DNA of 64,000 nucleotides. Source: Variovorax paradoxus NBRC 15149 (GTDB lineage Bacteria; Pseudomonadota; Gammaproteobacteria; Burkholderiales; Burkholderiaceae_C). Each line of letters begins with the position of its first letter. Position 1 is the first letter of the stretch. Where the stretch lies: assembly GCF_001591365.1 (NCBI RefSeq), contig NZ_BCUT01000001.1, positions 1,054,001 through 1,118,000 on the forward strand, written 5' to 3'. The position numbers were made by a program, and so were the translations under genes. Below, piece by piece: positions 56,021 through 63,761 of the stretch. The notes beneath the pieces were generated by a model. The model worked only from the letters and a program-made list of their open reading frames with translations, was not told where the DNA came from and searched no databases.

Positions 56021-57250
56021 CTACTGCACGAGCGTAGGTACTTTGGGCCCGCTCGTGCCGCCGGCCAGGCCCGCGGTGGCACAGGGACTGCCAGCTGACT
56101 CCGCATCGCCGATGAACTCGAGCCACATCTTCGAATTCTTTCCGCTCGCGTTCTTCTCCAGCGGATGCAGCATCAGCATGCAGGCAAAGCCCTTGAGCGT
56201 GATCGACGGGCAGTCGACCACGGCGGTCGTGACCACGCGTCGATTGGCGCCCTTCGTGTAATCGGTGGAACTGAAATTTCCCTGAGTGTTGAGGTTCTTG
56301 GTGTCGGGATTCTTGTTGTCCCCTTCGTAAGGCGCGGATGCGTTGCGCTTGGCGGCAAATCCGTTCGGGCCGGGATCGTCATACCTGCCTGGCTTCACGG
56401 CGGCAGCGCTGTCGGCATACCAGGCGTACCCGGTCTGATCGGGAACCGCAGTTGCAGCGCTGAGGCTGCCCTTATAGATACCGAAGCGGGTATTCCATGC
56501 CTCGACCGCGCCATTGGTCTTGCCCGCCTTGCCAACGTTCGTCTCTAAGCCGGGAAGACCGCATTGCCCGCTGCTCGTCAGGAGATCCTTGATCTCGCGT
56601 GCCCCGCCGCCGCTGCCGGAAAAATCCACCCAGCGGAACTGACCGGATTCCACATCGTCGTTGCTATTGGTCACGCCTTGGATCCATTCCCCCCGCGCAA
56701 ACCCCCAGCCGGGCGTGGCGGATCTTTGGCAGACGCCAACGGGAACAAGGCAATTGGTTTGCGACGGCGCTCTAGTGGCAACGGCGACAGCAGCCACGCT
56801 CTGCGATGCCCCATACGTGCTGTTTCCACTGAAAGCGCTTAGAGCATGGAGGATCCAAGGCGCGATGCCCGACCTCGTGTGCAGGCACTTGACATACCGG
56901 GCATTCGCGACGGGCGTAAAGGTATGGCTGTAGGTGCCGATCAGCGAGTCGCTGAACACGACCTCAGCCTGGGCGATGCCGGTCGCCTCGCCTTGAAAGT
57001 TGATTTTGTTGAGATCGGCCGCGGTCTTCCCTGCGCTGGTGGCTCGCGTTAACGCATCGCTTGCGCCATCGAGTTCCTGCGCGGCCGACAGGGCACAGCT
57101 GTCCAGGGCGGTCTGCAGCTCCGTTTTCACGATGAAGAGGCGGCCAAAGTCCAGCGCAATGCCCATGAATCCGAGGAGGAACAGCAGGACCAGCGCGACG
57201 GTGATGATCACCGCGCCGCTTTGGCGGTGGCCGGAAGTGTGGACTTTCAT
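56021..57250 (-). CDS. TadG-like pilus protein
   Basis: 409 residues starting at ATG 57250. After RQSG comes a hydrophobic helix (AVIITVALVLLFLLGFMGIA, then LDFGRLF) of the TadE/TadG N-terminal type, but without the +5 Glu. A large, Ser/Gly/Asn-rich periplasmic domain with several cysteines follows (YVKCLHTR; NCLVPVGVC; DCPSITLKGFACML). It probably acts outside the inner membrane in pilus assembly or anchoring. No von Willebrand A domain is evident. Confidence 0.84.
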   Translation of the reverse strand: MKVHTSGHRQSGAVIITVALVLLFLLGFMGIALDFGRLFIVKTELQTALDSCALSAAQELDGASDALTRATSAGKTAADLNKINFQGEATGIAQAEVVFSDSLIGTYSHTFTPVANARYVKCLHTRSGIAPWILHALSAFSGNSTYGASQSVAAVAVATRAPSQTNCLVPVGVCQRSATPGWGFARGEWIQGVTNSNDDVESGQFRWVDFSGSGGGAREIKDLLTSSGQCGLPGLETNVGKAGKTNGAVEAWNTRFGIYKGSLSAATAVPDQTGYAWYADSAAAVKPGRYDDPGPNGFAAKRNASAPYEGDNKNPDTKNLNTQGNFSSTDYTKGANRRVVTTAVVDCPSITLKGFACMLMLHPLEKNASGKNSKMWLEFIGDAESAGSPCATAGLAGGTSGPKVPTLVQ

Positions 57251-57296
57251 GATCGACTTCCTGTGCAGTGGTTTTGGTTCGAAAAAGCCCCGCGCT

Positions 57297-57473
57297 TCAG
57301 CCGCAGTCCGCGCCGCCGAGGCAGTTGCGGACAAGATCGACAAGATCGCTAATGCCGGTGTCCGTTACCAATGGCCTCAACACGACGATCAGCAGGATCG
57401 AGATCACGGCAACGACCAGCGCGTACTCCACCACCTGGGCACCGCTTTCATCCCATAGAAAAAACTCGAACAT
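57297..57473 (-). CDS. flp: Flp-family type IVb pilin (second copy)
   Basis: 58 residues. MFEFFLWDESG-AQVVEYALVVAV: the short leader ends in Gly, the mature chain has Glu at +5 and Tyr at +6 and one long hydrophobic helix, then a short tail with two cysteines (NCLGGADCG). This is the Flp signature. It may be a second major or a minor pilin. The frame upstream of 57473 is not pilin-like. Confidence 0.88.
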   Translation of the reverse strand: MFEFFLWDESGAQVVEYALVVAVISILLIVVLRPLVTDTGISDLVDLVRNCLGGADCG

Positions 57474-57586
57474 GATGAGTACCTCGCTTTGTGCCGGACC
57501 GTTATATGGACGACGGGCGGCGGGCAACGGGCAAGCCGGCCCCGCCACCGCCGTCGTTCCAGTAAATGCGAATGCGATTACCGGAC

Positions 57587-57802
57587 TTAAGGATTGCAGA
57601 CGCCCATGTTGCCCGAGAGGCAGGCAGCCACGCGTGTAATGAAGGTTGCGAAGTAACCTCCGGTGGTCAGACCCTGCAGCGCGATGACCAGGGCAATCGA
57701 TACAACTGCGATGATGAGCGCGTACTCGATAACTTGCGCGCCGTCCTCTTTCTTGGCGAACGAGGACATGAAGTTGCTGACGCGGACAAAAAGTTGGTTC
57801 AT
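57587..57802 (-). CDS. flp: Flp-family type IVb major pilin
   Basis: 71 residues. MNQLFVRVSNFMSSFAKKEDG is a typical Flp leader; the mature start AQVIEYALIIAVVSIALVIA has Glu +5 and Tyr +6. The tail ends in ACLSGNMGVCNP. An AAAGGTG ribosome site precedes ATG 57802. It is the likely main fibre subunit. The unusual AT-rich leader (57803-57925) may contain its own promoter, as flp genes often need high expression. Confidence 0.92.
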   Translation of the reverse strand: MNQLFVRVSNFMSSFAKKEDGAQVIEYALIIAVVSIALVIALQGLTTGGYFATFITRVAACLSGNMGVCNP

Positions 57803-57925
57803 TTTTTCACCTTTGAAATTGCAGTAAGAAAACAAAAAATCTTGCGTTGGTTTCTGGGTTGATTGACTGCTATCTTTGTGAGGCAACTCCTTTCTGTTCG
57901 AATTCGAGAATCGGTTGAGGGCCGC
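57803..57925 (-). promoter_or_regulatory. AT-rich leader before the first flp gene
   Basis: 123 bp between the lipoprotein stop and flp, clearly more AT-rich than the surroundings, with runs such as AAGATTTTTTGTTTTC. Position suggests an internal promoter or a stabilising 5' UTR for the major pilin. I could not assign clear -35/-10 hexamers. Confidence 0.35.
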
Positions 57926-58222
57926 CTAACGACCCTCACTACCGCCAGTTCCGCCACCAATCCCGCCACCGATGTTGATGACGTTGACTGCCGGCGGCGG
58001 CGCCTTGTAGGACTTCTGGTACTGCACCATCGACTCGCGCGCTGCACGCCCGTCCATGCCCACGACCGGGTCCCCGTCCTTCCCAGCATCGGGATTGATC
58101 GTCATCTTCCTTTTCGCGTCGCGCACCGCATCGCCAAAGCGCGCGTCGTAGTTGGGCGTGACGTGGGAGCAGCCGGTGGCCAGCAGCAGCGTCAGCGCGA
58201 GAGTGGTCGACTTGATGAACAT
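57926..58222 (-). CDS. Small Tad-locus lipoprotein
   Basis: 98 residues. The signal peptide has a lipobox LATGC (Cys at about residue 18). The middle carries YDARFGDAVRDAKRKMTINP and GMDGRAARESMVQYQKSY, a pattern seen in short lipoproteins of Tad loci; the end is Gly-rich. It probably assists the CpaC secretin in the outer membrane. It is not a full-length CpaD. ATG 58222 lies 20 nt after cpaC. Confidence 0.78.
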   Translation of the reverse strand: MFIKSTTLALTLLLATGCSHVTPNYDARFGDAVRDAKRKMTINPDAGKDGDPVVGMDGRAARESMVQYQKSYKAPPPAVNVINIGGGIGGGTGGSEGR

Positions 58223-58242
58223 GGTGGTGCTCCTCGCGGGTG

Positions 58243-59757
58243 TCATTGGGGTTGGGCGGCCGGTGCAACCGGTGCCGGGGTGGCGCTTTCGAGGCTGCCG
58301 TTCAGGTAGACCTCGGCGCGGCTGGGAACCACGTGGTTGTCGGTCGGCACGCGCGGCGACTCGGCCAGCGGACGCACCAGGCGCGGCGTGATCACGAACA
58401 TCAGTTCGGTCTGGTCGTTCTGGAACTCGGTGCTGCGGAACAGCGCCCCCATCACCGGCACTTCGCCCAACCCGGGGTAGCGCTTGATGGATTCGGTGAC
58501 GTTGCTCTTGATGAGCCCCGCGATGACGAAGCTCTGGCCGTCGTTGAGCTGCACGGTGGTGTCGGCGCGGCGCACCGTGAGCGAAGGCAGCACCGCGGTC
58601 ACGCCGGTCACGGTGGTGAAGGGCGAGCCGGTCTGCGACAGGTCCGACACCTCCGAGACCATCTTGAGGTTGACGCGCCCGCCGTTGAGCACGGTCGGGG
58701 TGAACTTGACCCCGATGCCGAACTCCTTCTCTTCCAGCGTGATGTTGGTTCCCCCGCCGCCGGCGGCGCTCTGCGCCACCGGGATGAAGATCTTTCCGCC
58801 CGACAGGAAGCTTGCCTGCTGGCCGCTGATGGCCATGATGTTGGGCTCTGCCAGGATGCGCACCAGGCCGTCGTCCTTCTGTCCGTCGATGCCGACCGAG
58901 GTGCGCCCGATCCTGATCGCCTCGAGCAGGCCGCCGCCGCCGCTCAGGAAGCTGGAGATCAGCGAGTAGCTGTCGCGGCCGCCGCCACCCGTGCGGCTCA
59001 GGCCGACGCGCGCACCGAGCCGGTCCAGCAGCGTCTTGCTGACCTCTGCGATCTTCACTTCGAGCATCACCTGCTGCGGCGCCGTCACGCGCAGCAGGTT
59101 CACCACCTTCTTGCCGTCGGCGCCGTAGGCCATGGCCAGGCTCATCACGTCGTCGAGCTTGAGCGCATCGCTGATCTCGCCGGTGAGCACGATCGATTTC
59201 TCGGCGCTGCGCACGCGGATGTGGTTTTCTTCCGGCATCAGCTCGGCGAGCTTGGACTGCAGCGCGCCCGGATCGATGGTGACGATCACGTCCTTGATGT
59301 AGCAGGTGCCGTCGACGCTTTGCAGCACGACGTTCATCGAGCCCGCCTGGCGGCCGCGGAAGAACAGGTCGGTCGGGCTCAGCAGCGTGACGTCGACATC
59401 AGCGATGCCGTCGCCCGCGTTCGCCGCCGTGGCGGGGGCCGGTGCCGGCTGCCCTGCGGCTGCGGGTGCTGCGGCCGGCGCGCGGCTGGGCGGCTGGCCG
59501 CTGACCACGATGCGCGCAACGCGTGCCTTCAGCGGGATGACCACCGACTTGCCGAGCACGGCGTAGGTCGGCTGGTCGTCCGGGATGATCGCGGTGCAGC
59601 GCCGGGTGGCGGGCCCGGCCGGCGCTGCGGCCGGGGTTGCGGCAACGGCAGCAGCCGCCGCCGGGACCGCGTCCGCGGCCATCGCGGGTGCCGCCAGCGC
59701 CATGAGTGCCGCCAGCAGCCAGGCGGGTGAATAAGAAGAAGAAGAGAGATGTTGCAC
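58243..59757 (-). CDS. cpaC: Tad pilus outer-membrane secretin (CpaC/RcpA)
   Basis: 504 residues. Signal peptide (cleavage near AMA-ADAVP), Ala/Pro-rich linker, a pilus/BON-type N-domain (KSVVIPLKARVARIVVSG; ADVDVTLLSPTDLFF) and the secretin core (PQQVMLEVKIAEVSKTLLDR; LPSLTVRRADTTVQLNDGQS; PGLGEVPVMGALFRS). It forms the outer-membrane channel for the Flp pilus. It starts at GTG 59757 with an AGGAGG site 7 nt before. Confidence 0.95.
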   Translation of the reverse strand: MQHLSSSSYSPAWLLAALMALAAPAMAADAVPAAAAAVAATPAAAPAGPATRRCTAIIPDDQPTYAVLGKSVVIPLKARVARIVVSGQPPSRAPAAAPAAAGQPAPAPATAANAGDGIADVDVTLLSPTDLFFRGRQAGSMNVVLQSVDGTCYIKDVIVTIDPGALQSKLAELMPEENHIRVRSAEKSIVLTGEISDALKLDDVMSLAMAYGADGKKVVNLLRVTAPQQVMLEVKIAEVSKTLLDRLGARVGLSRTGGGGRDSYSLISSFLSGGGGLLEAIRIGRTSVGIDGQKDDGLVRILAEPNIMAISGQQASFLSGGKIFIPVAQSAAGGGGTNITLEEKEFGIGVKFTPTVLNGGRVNLKMVSEVSDLSQTGSPFTTVTGVTAVLPSLTVRRADTTVQLNDGQSFVIAGLIKSNVTESIKRYPGLGEVPVMGALFRSTEFQNDQTELMFVITPRLVRPLAESPRVPTDNHVVPSRAEVYLNGSLESATPAPVAPAAQPQ

Positions 59758-59779
59758 TTGGGTTCCTCCTGCGGGGTGA

Positions 59780-60622
59780 TCAGAAGCAGTTGAGCGTGCG
59801 GGCTGCGTGCTGGATCACTTCCACGCACTCGGATTGCCGCTGCGCCATGGGGGCGGTGCGCGGCATGCGCGCGGGGGCCGGCCGCGCTGCCACGGTGGTG
59901 GAGATCGGCAGGATGTCCTTCTCGCCGAACAGCTGGCCCTTGGTGATGCCTGCGGTGGCAACCGTGGTCTTGTCCATCTGGTTGCGCAGCACCAGCGAGA
60001 GGGTTCCCACGCTGCGTGCCAGGTCGAGCTTTTCGGAGTCTTCGAGCGAAAGCTCCAGCGTCACGGCGCTGACCACCTTCGGCTTGGTGTCGTCGCGGTT
60101 GGCTTCCTGCGCCACCGCCAGCACCAGCACCTTCTCGAGCACAGTCTTGCTGATCTGGCGGCCCTCTTCGCCGCGGTTCTTGTCCTGCTGCGCGTTGACC
60201 ATCACATCGACGTAGTTGCCCGGCAGCGCGAAGCCCGCCACGCCCACCACGTCGTTGACCCGCACGGTCATGGCACGCTTGCCGCTCGCAATGACCGCCG
60301 AGAGCCCGCCCTGGGTGCCGACCGGCGCGAGCTTGCCTTCCAGGATGGCTTCGCCGCGCAGCACGCCGACCTTGACCACGCGGTCCTCCAGCGACTTGGC
60401 GTCCTTGAACGAGCCGGCCGGCAGCGAGCCGCTCGGCCAGTCGACCAGCGACAGCATCTGCGGATTGACCCGGCTGCCCAGTTCGATGTCGACCGCGGCC
60501 ACCACCACCTTGTTGGATGCGATTCCGCCCTGCCGGGAGACCCAGCCCGCTGCGTAGACCGCGGCCGCCAGGCCGGTCAGGAGGGCCAGCAGAAGCAGCC
60601 CGAGCGCCTTGATGTTTTTCAT
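59780..60622 (-). CDS. cpaB: Flp pilus assembly protein CpaB/RcpC
   Basis: 280 residues with an N-terminal membrane anchor (LGLLLLALLTGLAAAVYAAG) and an SAF-type domain (ASNKVVVAAVDIELGSRVNP; GKRAMTVRVNDVVGVAGFAL; GNYVDVMVNAQQDKN). CpaB supports the secretin on the periplasmic side. A GGCGGAG ribosome site precedes ATG 60622. It lies 22 nt before cpaC and 42 nt after tadV. Confidence 0.94.
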   Translation of the reverse strand: MKNIKALGLLLLALLTGLAAAVYAAGWVSRQGGIASNKVVVAAVDIELGSRVNPQMLSLVDWPSGSLPAGSFKDAKSLEDRVVKVGVLRGEAILEGKLAPVGTQGGLSAVIASGKRAMTVRVNDVVGVAGFALPGNYVDVMVNAQQDKNRGEEGRQISKTVLEKVLVLAVAQEANRDDTKPKVVSAVTLELSLEDSEKLDLARSVGTLSLVLRNQMDKTTVATAGITKGQLFGEKDILPISTTVAARPAPARMPRTAPMAQRQSECVEVIQHAARTLNCF

Positions 60623-60664
60623 GCGAATCTCCGCCGTGGATGGATGGATGGAGGAAGGGACGGG

Positions 60665-61249
60665 CTAGACGAAGCCCAACTGATGCGCCAGGACCTGTAC
60701 AACCGTCCCCACGCAAATACAGATGCCGTAAGGCAGCTTTCCGATGGATTGCCGCGTGTCGATCGTTCCGTTCGGTCGCACGCCCGCAATGCCCGAGACG
60801 ACGATGCCCTGCGCCGCATCCTTGACGTTGGCCAGCATGTGGCCGAGCCGGCGCCGGTGGATGGCCACCGCCACGGCCGCGAAGCCGCCCGCGATGCAGG
60901 TGAAGAGAATGGCCTCCAGCGTCTGGTAGGGGCCGATGAAGGCGCCGACCATTGCCATCAGCTTGACGTCGCCCGCACCCATGATCCCCAGCACGTAGAA
61001 CGGCAGCATGATCGCGAACCCGGTGCCCAGGCCGCCCAGGGCGTGCTGCAGGCCGGTCATCGGCGTGCGCGCCGCGAAGGCGCCGTAGATGATCGCGAAG
61101 GCCATGCCGCCGAAGGTCAGCCAGTTGGGAATGCGGTAGAAGCGCGCATCGCTCACGGCGGCCATCACCAGCAGCACGAAGAGCCCGCCCATGCGGAAGT
61201 CCGAGGCCAGCATGGCCAGCAGATCGAGGACGGCGTTGAATTCCTGCAT
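60665..61249 (-). CDS. tadV: Prepilin peptidase TadV/CpaA
   Basis: 194 residues, an A24-type aspartyl protease with about six helices. The catalytic aspartates are in VSDARFYRIPN and GAGDVKLMAMVG. It cleaves the Gly-terminated leaders of Flp pilins and TadE-like pseudopilins. It lacks the N-terminal methyltransferase domain of PilD, as is usual in Tad systems. ATG 61249 lies 10 nt after the small pseudopilin gene. Confidence 0.94.
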   Translation of the reverse strand: MQEFNAVLDLLAMLASDFRMGGLFVLLVMAAVSDARFYRIPNWLTFGGMAFAIIYGAFAARTPMTGLQHALGGLGTGFAIMLPFYVLGIMGAGDVKLMAMVGAFIGPYQTLEAILFTCIAGGFAAVAVAIHRRRLGHMLANVKDAAQGIVVSGIAGVRPNGTIDTRQSIGKLPYGICICVGTVVQVLAHQLGFV

Positions 61250-61259
61250 GGTGCGAACC

Positions 61260-61406
61260 TCAGGCGCTGCGCCGCACGGCCAGCAGCAGGAGAAGGCACA
61301 CAACCACCACCAGGGAGCCGATGAGCGCGAACTCCATGAACGACATGCCCGCGTCCTCGCGCAGCAGGGTCATGAAGCTTCGTGGCAGCAGGTTGAGCGT
61401 TTCCAT
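61260..61406 (-). CDS. Mini TadE/Flp-like pseudopilin, first gene of the Tad operon
   Basis: 48 residues. METLNLLPRSFMTLLREDAG-MSFMEFALIGSL: a leader ending in Gly, Glu at +5, Phe (not Tyr) at +6, a hydrophobic helix and a basic end (AVRRSA). The E5/F6 pattern is TadE-like, but there is no globular domain. GGGGAA stands before ATG 61406. It could be a minor pilin or an assembly initiator. The upstream extension of the frame looks non-coding. Confidence 0.78.
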   Translation of the reverse strand: METLNLLPRSFMTLLREDAGMSFMEFALIGSLVVVVCLLLLLAVRRSA

Positions 61407-61616
61407 GCGTGTTCCCCAGTGATGGTGTTGTCGACTGGCACCGCTTCGTTTTCCTTGCCGGGCCGAAGCGTCTTGCCGTGGAGTCACTGTAGAAATCGCG
61501 CCGCCTGCGCACATGAGCAGTGCGCCCCTTTTCCAGGGAGACAAGCGCCCCGCCCCCCGGGCCCGCACCCATGACAAACCGCCTGCCTGGGGGCGGCGGG
61601 CGGCGGAACGAAAAAA

Positions 61617-61647
61617 GGGCCCTGGCGTTGCCGCCAGGGCCCTTTTT
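61617..61647. terminator. Strong terminator between the SDR gene and the Tad operon
   Basis: Perfect 11-bp stem GGGCCCTGGCG/CGCCAGGGCCC with a 4-nt loop, flanked by AAAAAA on one side and TTTTTG on the other. It works best for the SDR transcript on the minus strand (18 nt past its stop) and can work in both directions. The rest of 61407-61610, upstream of the Tad operon, shows no promoter I can name. Confidence 0.9.
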
Positions 61648-61664
61648 GTTCGTCTTGTTTCAGC

Positions 61665-62372
61665 TCAGGTGTCGAGCGTCAGGTGCTGGCCGTGCAGCGC
61701 CGCGGCCGCGGGCGACGCAAGAAAGCCGATGGTCTGGGCCGCGACGGCGGTCGACACCCAGTCGGCGGGATTGGCGTCCGGCATGGCCTGCCGATTGGCC
61801 GGCGTGTCGAGCACGCTGGGCGCCACGCTGTTGATGGCCACGCCATGCGGGGCGGCCTCGGCGGCGGCGGCCTCGACCAGGCGCTGCAGCGCGCTTTTCG
61901 ACGCGATGTACGCCGCCATGGCCGGCAGGCCGCGCGCCGCCACCTTGGCCGTCACCGCCACGATGCGGCCGGCACCGTGCTCGATCATCGAGGGCAGCAC
62001 CGCCTGCGTCACCGCCACGAAGGACCAGGCATTGAGGTTCATCATGCGGTCCCAGCTTGCCCGCGAGAGCGCATGCGTGGCCTCGCCCATCTCGAAGCCG
62101 CCGGCAATGTGGACCAGCGCGTCGATGCGGCCGAAGGCCTTGAGCGCCTGGCTCGCGAGCTCGGTCATGTCGGCCGCCGAGGTCACGTCGCCCGCCAGCA
62201 GCAGGTGCTGCGAATTGTCCAGGCCCGGAAAGACCTCGGCCAGGCGGTCCGCCCGGTGGTCGACCAGCGCCAGGCGCGCGCCCTGCTCGAGAAAATGCTG
62301 GACCACCGCACGGCCCAGCGCGCCCGCGGCCCCGGTGATCACAACATGGGACATGGTGGTGGTATCTGTCAT
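61665..62372 (-). CDS. SDR-family NAD(P)-dependent oxidoreductase
   Basis: 235 residues. TGAAGALGRAV is the cofactor-binding TGxxGxxG motif, HIAGGFEMGE matches the NNAG position, and the active-site YIASK supplies Tyr and Lys; Ser is probably in AVTAKVAARG context and is not clear. INSVAPSVLDTP is the usual C-terminal block. It is a short-chain alcohol or ketone oxidoreductase of unknown substrate. AGGAG lies before ATG 62372. It is monocistronic. Confidence 0.9.
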   Translation of the reverse strand: MTDTTTMSHVVITGAAGALGRAVVQHFLEQGARLALVDHRADRLAEVFPGLDNSQHLLLAGDVTSAADMTELASQALKAFGRIDALVHIAGGFEMGEATHALSRASWDRMMNLNAWSFVAVTQAVLPSMIEHGAGRIVAVTAKVAARGLPAMAAYIASKSALQRLVEAAAAEAAPHGVAINSVAPSVLDTPANRQAMPDANPADWVSTAVAAQTIGFLASPAAAALHGQHLTLDT

Positions 62373-62445
62373 GGAAGATCTCCTGATGGAAGGACCGCAG
62401 CCCCGTCGATGATGACGAATCCTAACCCCGCCGCACACAAAATCG

Positions 62446-62473
62446 TTGAGCCCCGGAATTTTTACGCTATACT
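62446..62473 (+). promoter_or_regulatory. Promoter of tRNA-Lys
   Basis: TTGAGC (62446-62451) and TATACT (62468-62473) with a 16-bp spacer, 37 nt before the mature tRNA end. It is divergent from the SDR gene. Confidence 0.65.
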
Positions 62474-62510
62474 TGCGGTCTTGCCAAAAAACGCAAAACG
62501 TTTTGTGCAA

Positions 62511-62586
62511 GGGCTCTTAGCTCAGTTGGTAGAGCAGCGGACTCTTAATCCGTAGGTCGAGTGTTCGAGTCACTCAGGGCCCACCA
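62511..62586 (+). tRNA. tRNA-Lys(CTT)
   Basis: 76 nt with encoded CCA. Acceptor GGGCTCT pairs with AGGGCCC; D arm GCTCAGTTGGTAGAGC; anticodon arm GCGGA-CTCTTAA-TCCGT with anticodon CTT (Lys, AAG codons); T arm GAGTGTTCGAGTCACTC. It has its own promoter and terminator. Confidence 0.96.
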
Positions 62587-62673
62587 CCAACACTAGGAAC
62601 TGCGCGGTTTCCGCGCTATTTCTTCAGGAGCATTGTTCCGCAATTGCAGAACGTGTTCCGAAAAACAGAGAAG

Positions 62674-62707
62674 CCTCCCGCTGAAAAGCTGGGAGGTTTT
62701 TTCTTTT
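62674..62707 (+). terminator. Terminator downstream of tRNA-Lys
   Basis: CCTCCCGCT-GAAA-AGC(T)GGGAGG, one bulged base, followed by TTTTTTCTTTT. It ends the tRNA-Lys transcript about 90 nt past the CCA. The rest of 62587-62800 shows no gene. Confidence 0.82.
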
Positions 62708-62805
62708 GTAGCCCTCCATTCCGATGCCCCTCTGCACGTTGATCGCCAATAGATCACGGCGCATTTCCACAGGCTGGCGGCGCGGGCGATGACCCTTCGA
62801 GAGCT

Positions 62806-62831
62806 TACCGGTTCCCGTTAAACGGTATAAA
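62806..62831 (+). promoter_or_regulatory. Promoter/operator of the higBA module (candidate)
   Basis: An inverted repeat TACCG-N12-CGGTA (62806-62827) overlaps TATAAA (62826-62831). The -10-like box ends 7 nt before the toxin ATG. A HigA-type antitoxin typically binds such a repeat to repress its own operon. Confidence 0.5.
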
Positions 62832-62838
62832 ATGGCCT

Positions 62839-63108
62839 ATGGCGATTCAGTCCTTCTCTTGCCCCGATACCGAAGAACTTTTCACCACGGGCAAGAAAGC
62901 TCGCTTCGCCAATATCCGGGACGTGGCGACCCGCAAGCTGACCCAGTTGGACGCTGCGCCGACGGTGGTTTTCATGAAGATGCCACCAGGCAACGACCTG
63001 AAGTTCTACGACGGTGCCTGGCACGTCAGGATCAACCAGCAATGGCGGCTGATCTTCAAATGGGGCGAAGCGGGCCCGTACGACGTAAGGATTGATGACC
63101 CGCACTGA
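62839..63108 (+). CDS. higB: HigB-type toxin (RelE/ParE superfamily)
   Basis: 89 residues. The order beta-alpha-beta with NIRDVATRKLTQLDAA, then GNDLKFYDGAWHVRINQQWR and LIFKW matches the HigB/'plasmid maintenance killer' family, which cleaves mRNA on the ribosome. HVRINQQWRLIF is the diagnostic RxNxxWR block. It precedes its antitoxin gene by 41 nt, the order typical of higBA. The start codon is very close to the predicted -10, so translation could be leaderless and weak. Confidence 0.92.
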   Translation: MAIQSFSCPDTEELFTTGKKARFANIRDVATRKLTQLDAAPTVVFMKMPPGNDLKFYDGAWHVRINQQWRLIFKWGEAGPYDVRIDDPH

Positions 63109-63149
63109 CCGGCCAGTCTGCCGAAACCGCACCTTGAAAGGGCAACCCG

Positions 63150-63485
63150 ATGTTTAAGAATGGAATGCGCCCGGTTCATCCCGGCGAAGTCCTCCGCGAG
63201 GACTACCTCAAGCCCCTTGGCATGACTGCCAACGCGTTGGCAAAGGCGCTGCACGTGCCTGCGTCCCGCATCAATGACATCGTGCTCGAACGCCGTGGCA
63301 TTTCGCCAGACACTGCGCTGCGCCTGACTCGCTACTTTGGCGGTGAAGAGGCCGACGCGGTGGGTTGGATCAACATGCAAGCGACCTACGATTTCAAGGT
63401 TGCACAGAAAGCGGTAGCGAAGGCGATCGCCAAAGAGGTGCAGCCACGCGCTGCTGATGATGACCGCTTTGCCTTCGCGGCCTGA
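63150..63485 (+). CDS. higA: HigA-family antitoxin with HTH domain
   Basis: 111 residues. MRPVHPGEVLREDYLKPLGM then TANALAKALHVPASRINDIV is the XRE-type HTH of HigA addiction-module antidotes, followed by RRGISPDTALRLTRYFGG. GAAAGGG stands before ATG 63150. It neutralises HigB and probably represses the operon at the repeat upstream. Confidence 0.93.
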   Translation: MFKNGMRPVHPGEVLREDYLKPLGMTANALAKALHVPASRINDIVLERRGISPDTALRLTRYFGGEEADAVGWINMQATYDFKVAQKAVAKAIAKEVQPRAADDDRFAFAA

Positions 63486-63761
63486 GGCGGTTTCTCAACT
63501 TAGCCTACCTACCGCGCAAGCGTGCAGCACCTACGATTAGTCACCAATCGAAGGCGCTCGAAAGCCTCTTCGTCCGCCCGCTGTTCAGTCGACGGCCATC
63601 GCCCGAAGCGCCTTCCGCTTGAACTCGTAGCCGCGGCCTGGTGCCCGTCCGCGCTCACAGACATGTTCGCTGCGCTGCCGGTTGGCCGCCTTCCTGGAAC
63701 GTGCCAACAGCCGCCTATTCTGTCTCCGGTCATCCATCCACCCGAGTCAGAAGGTAATCAA
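63486..63761. other. Gap between higA and the thioesterase gene
   Basis: 276 bp. The minus strand holds a 50-codon frame (63585-63737) starting MDDRRQNRRLLARS and ending KALRAMAVD, very Arg-rich, without a good ribosome site or recognisable family. It may be a remnant of a larger gene. No terminator or promoter is clear. Confidence 0.3.

Noticed and set aside
62511..62586. tRNA-Lys as an attachment site of an integrated element
   Set aside because: No direct repeat of the tRNA 3' end and no integrase gene found downstream within the window.
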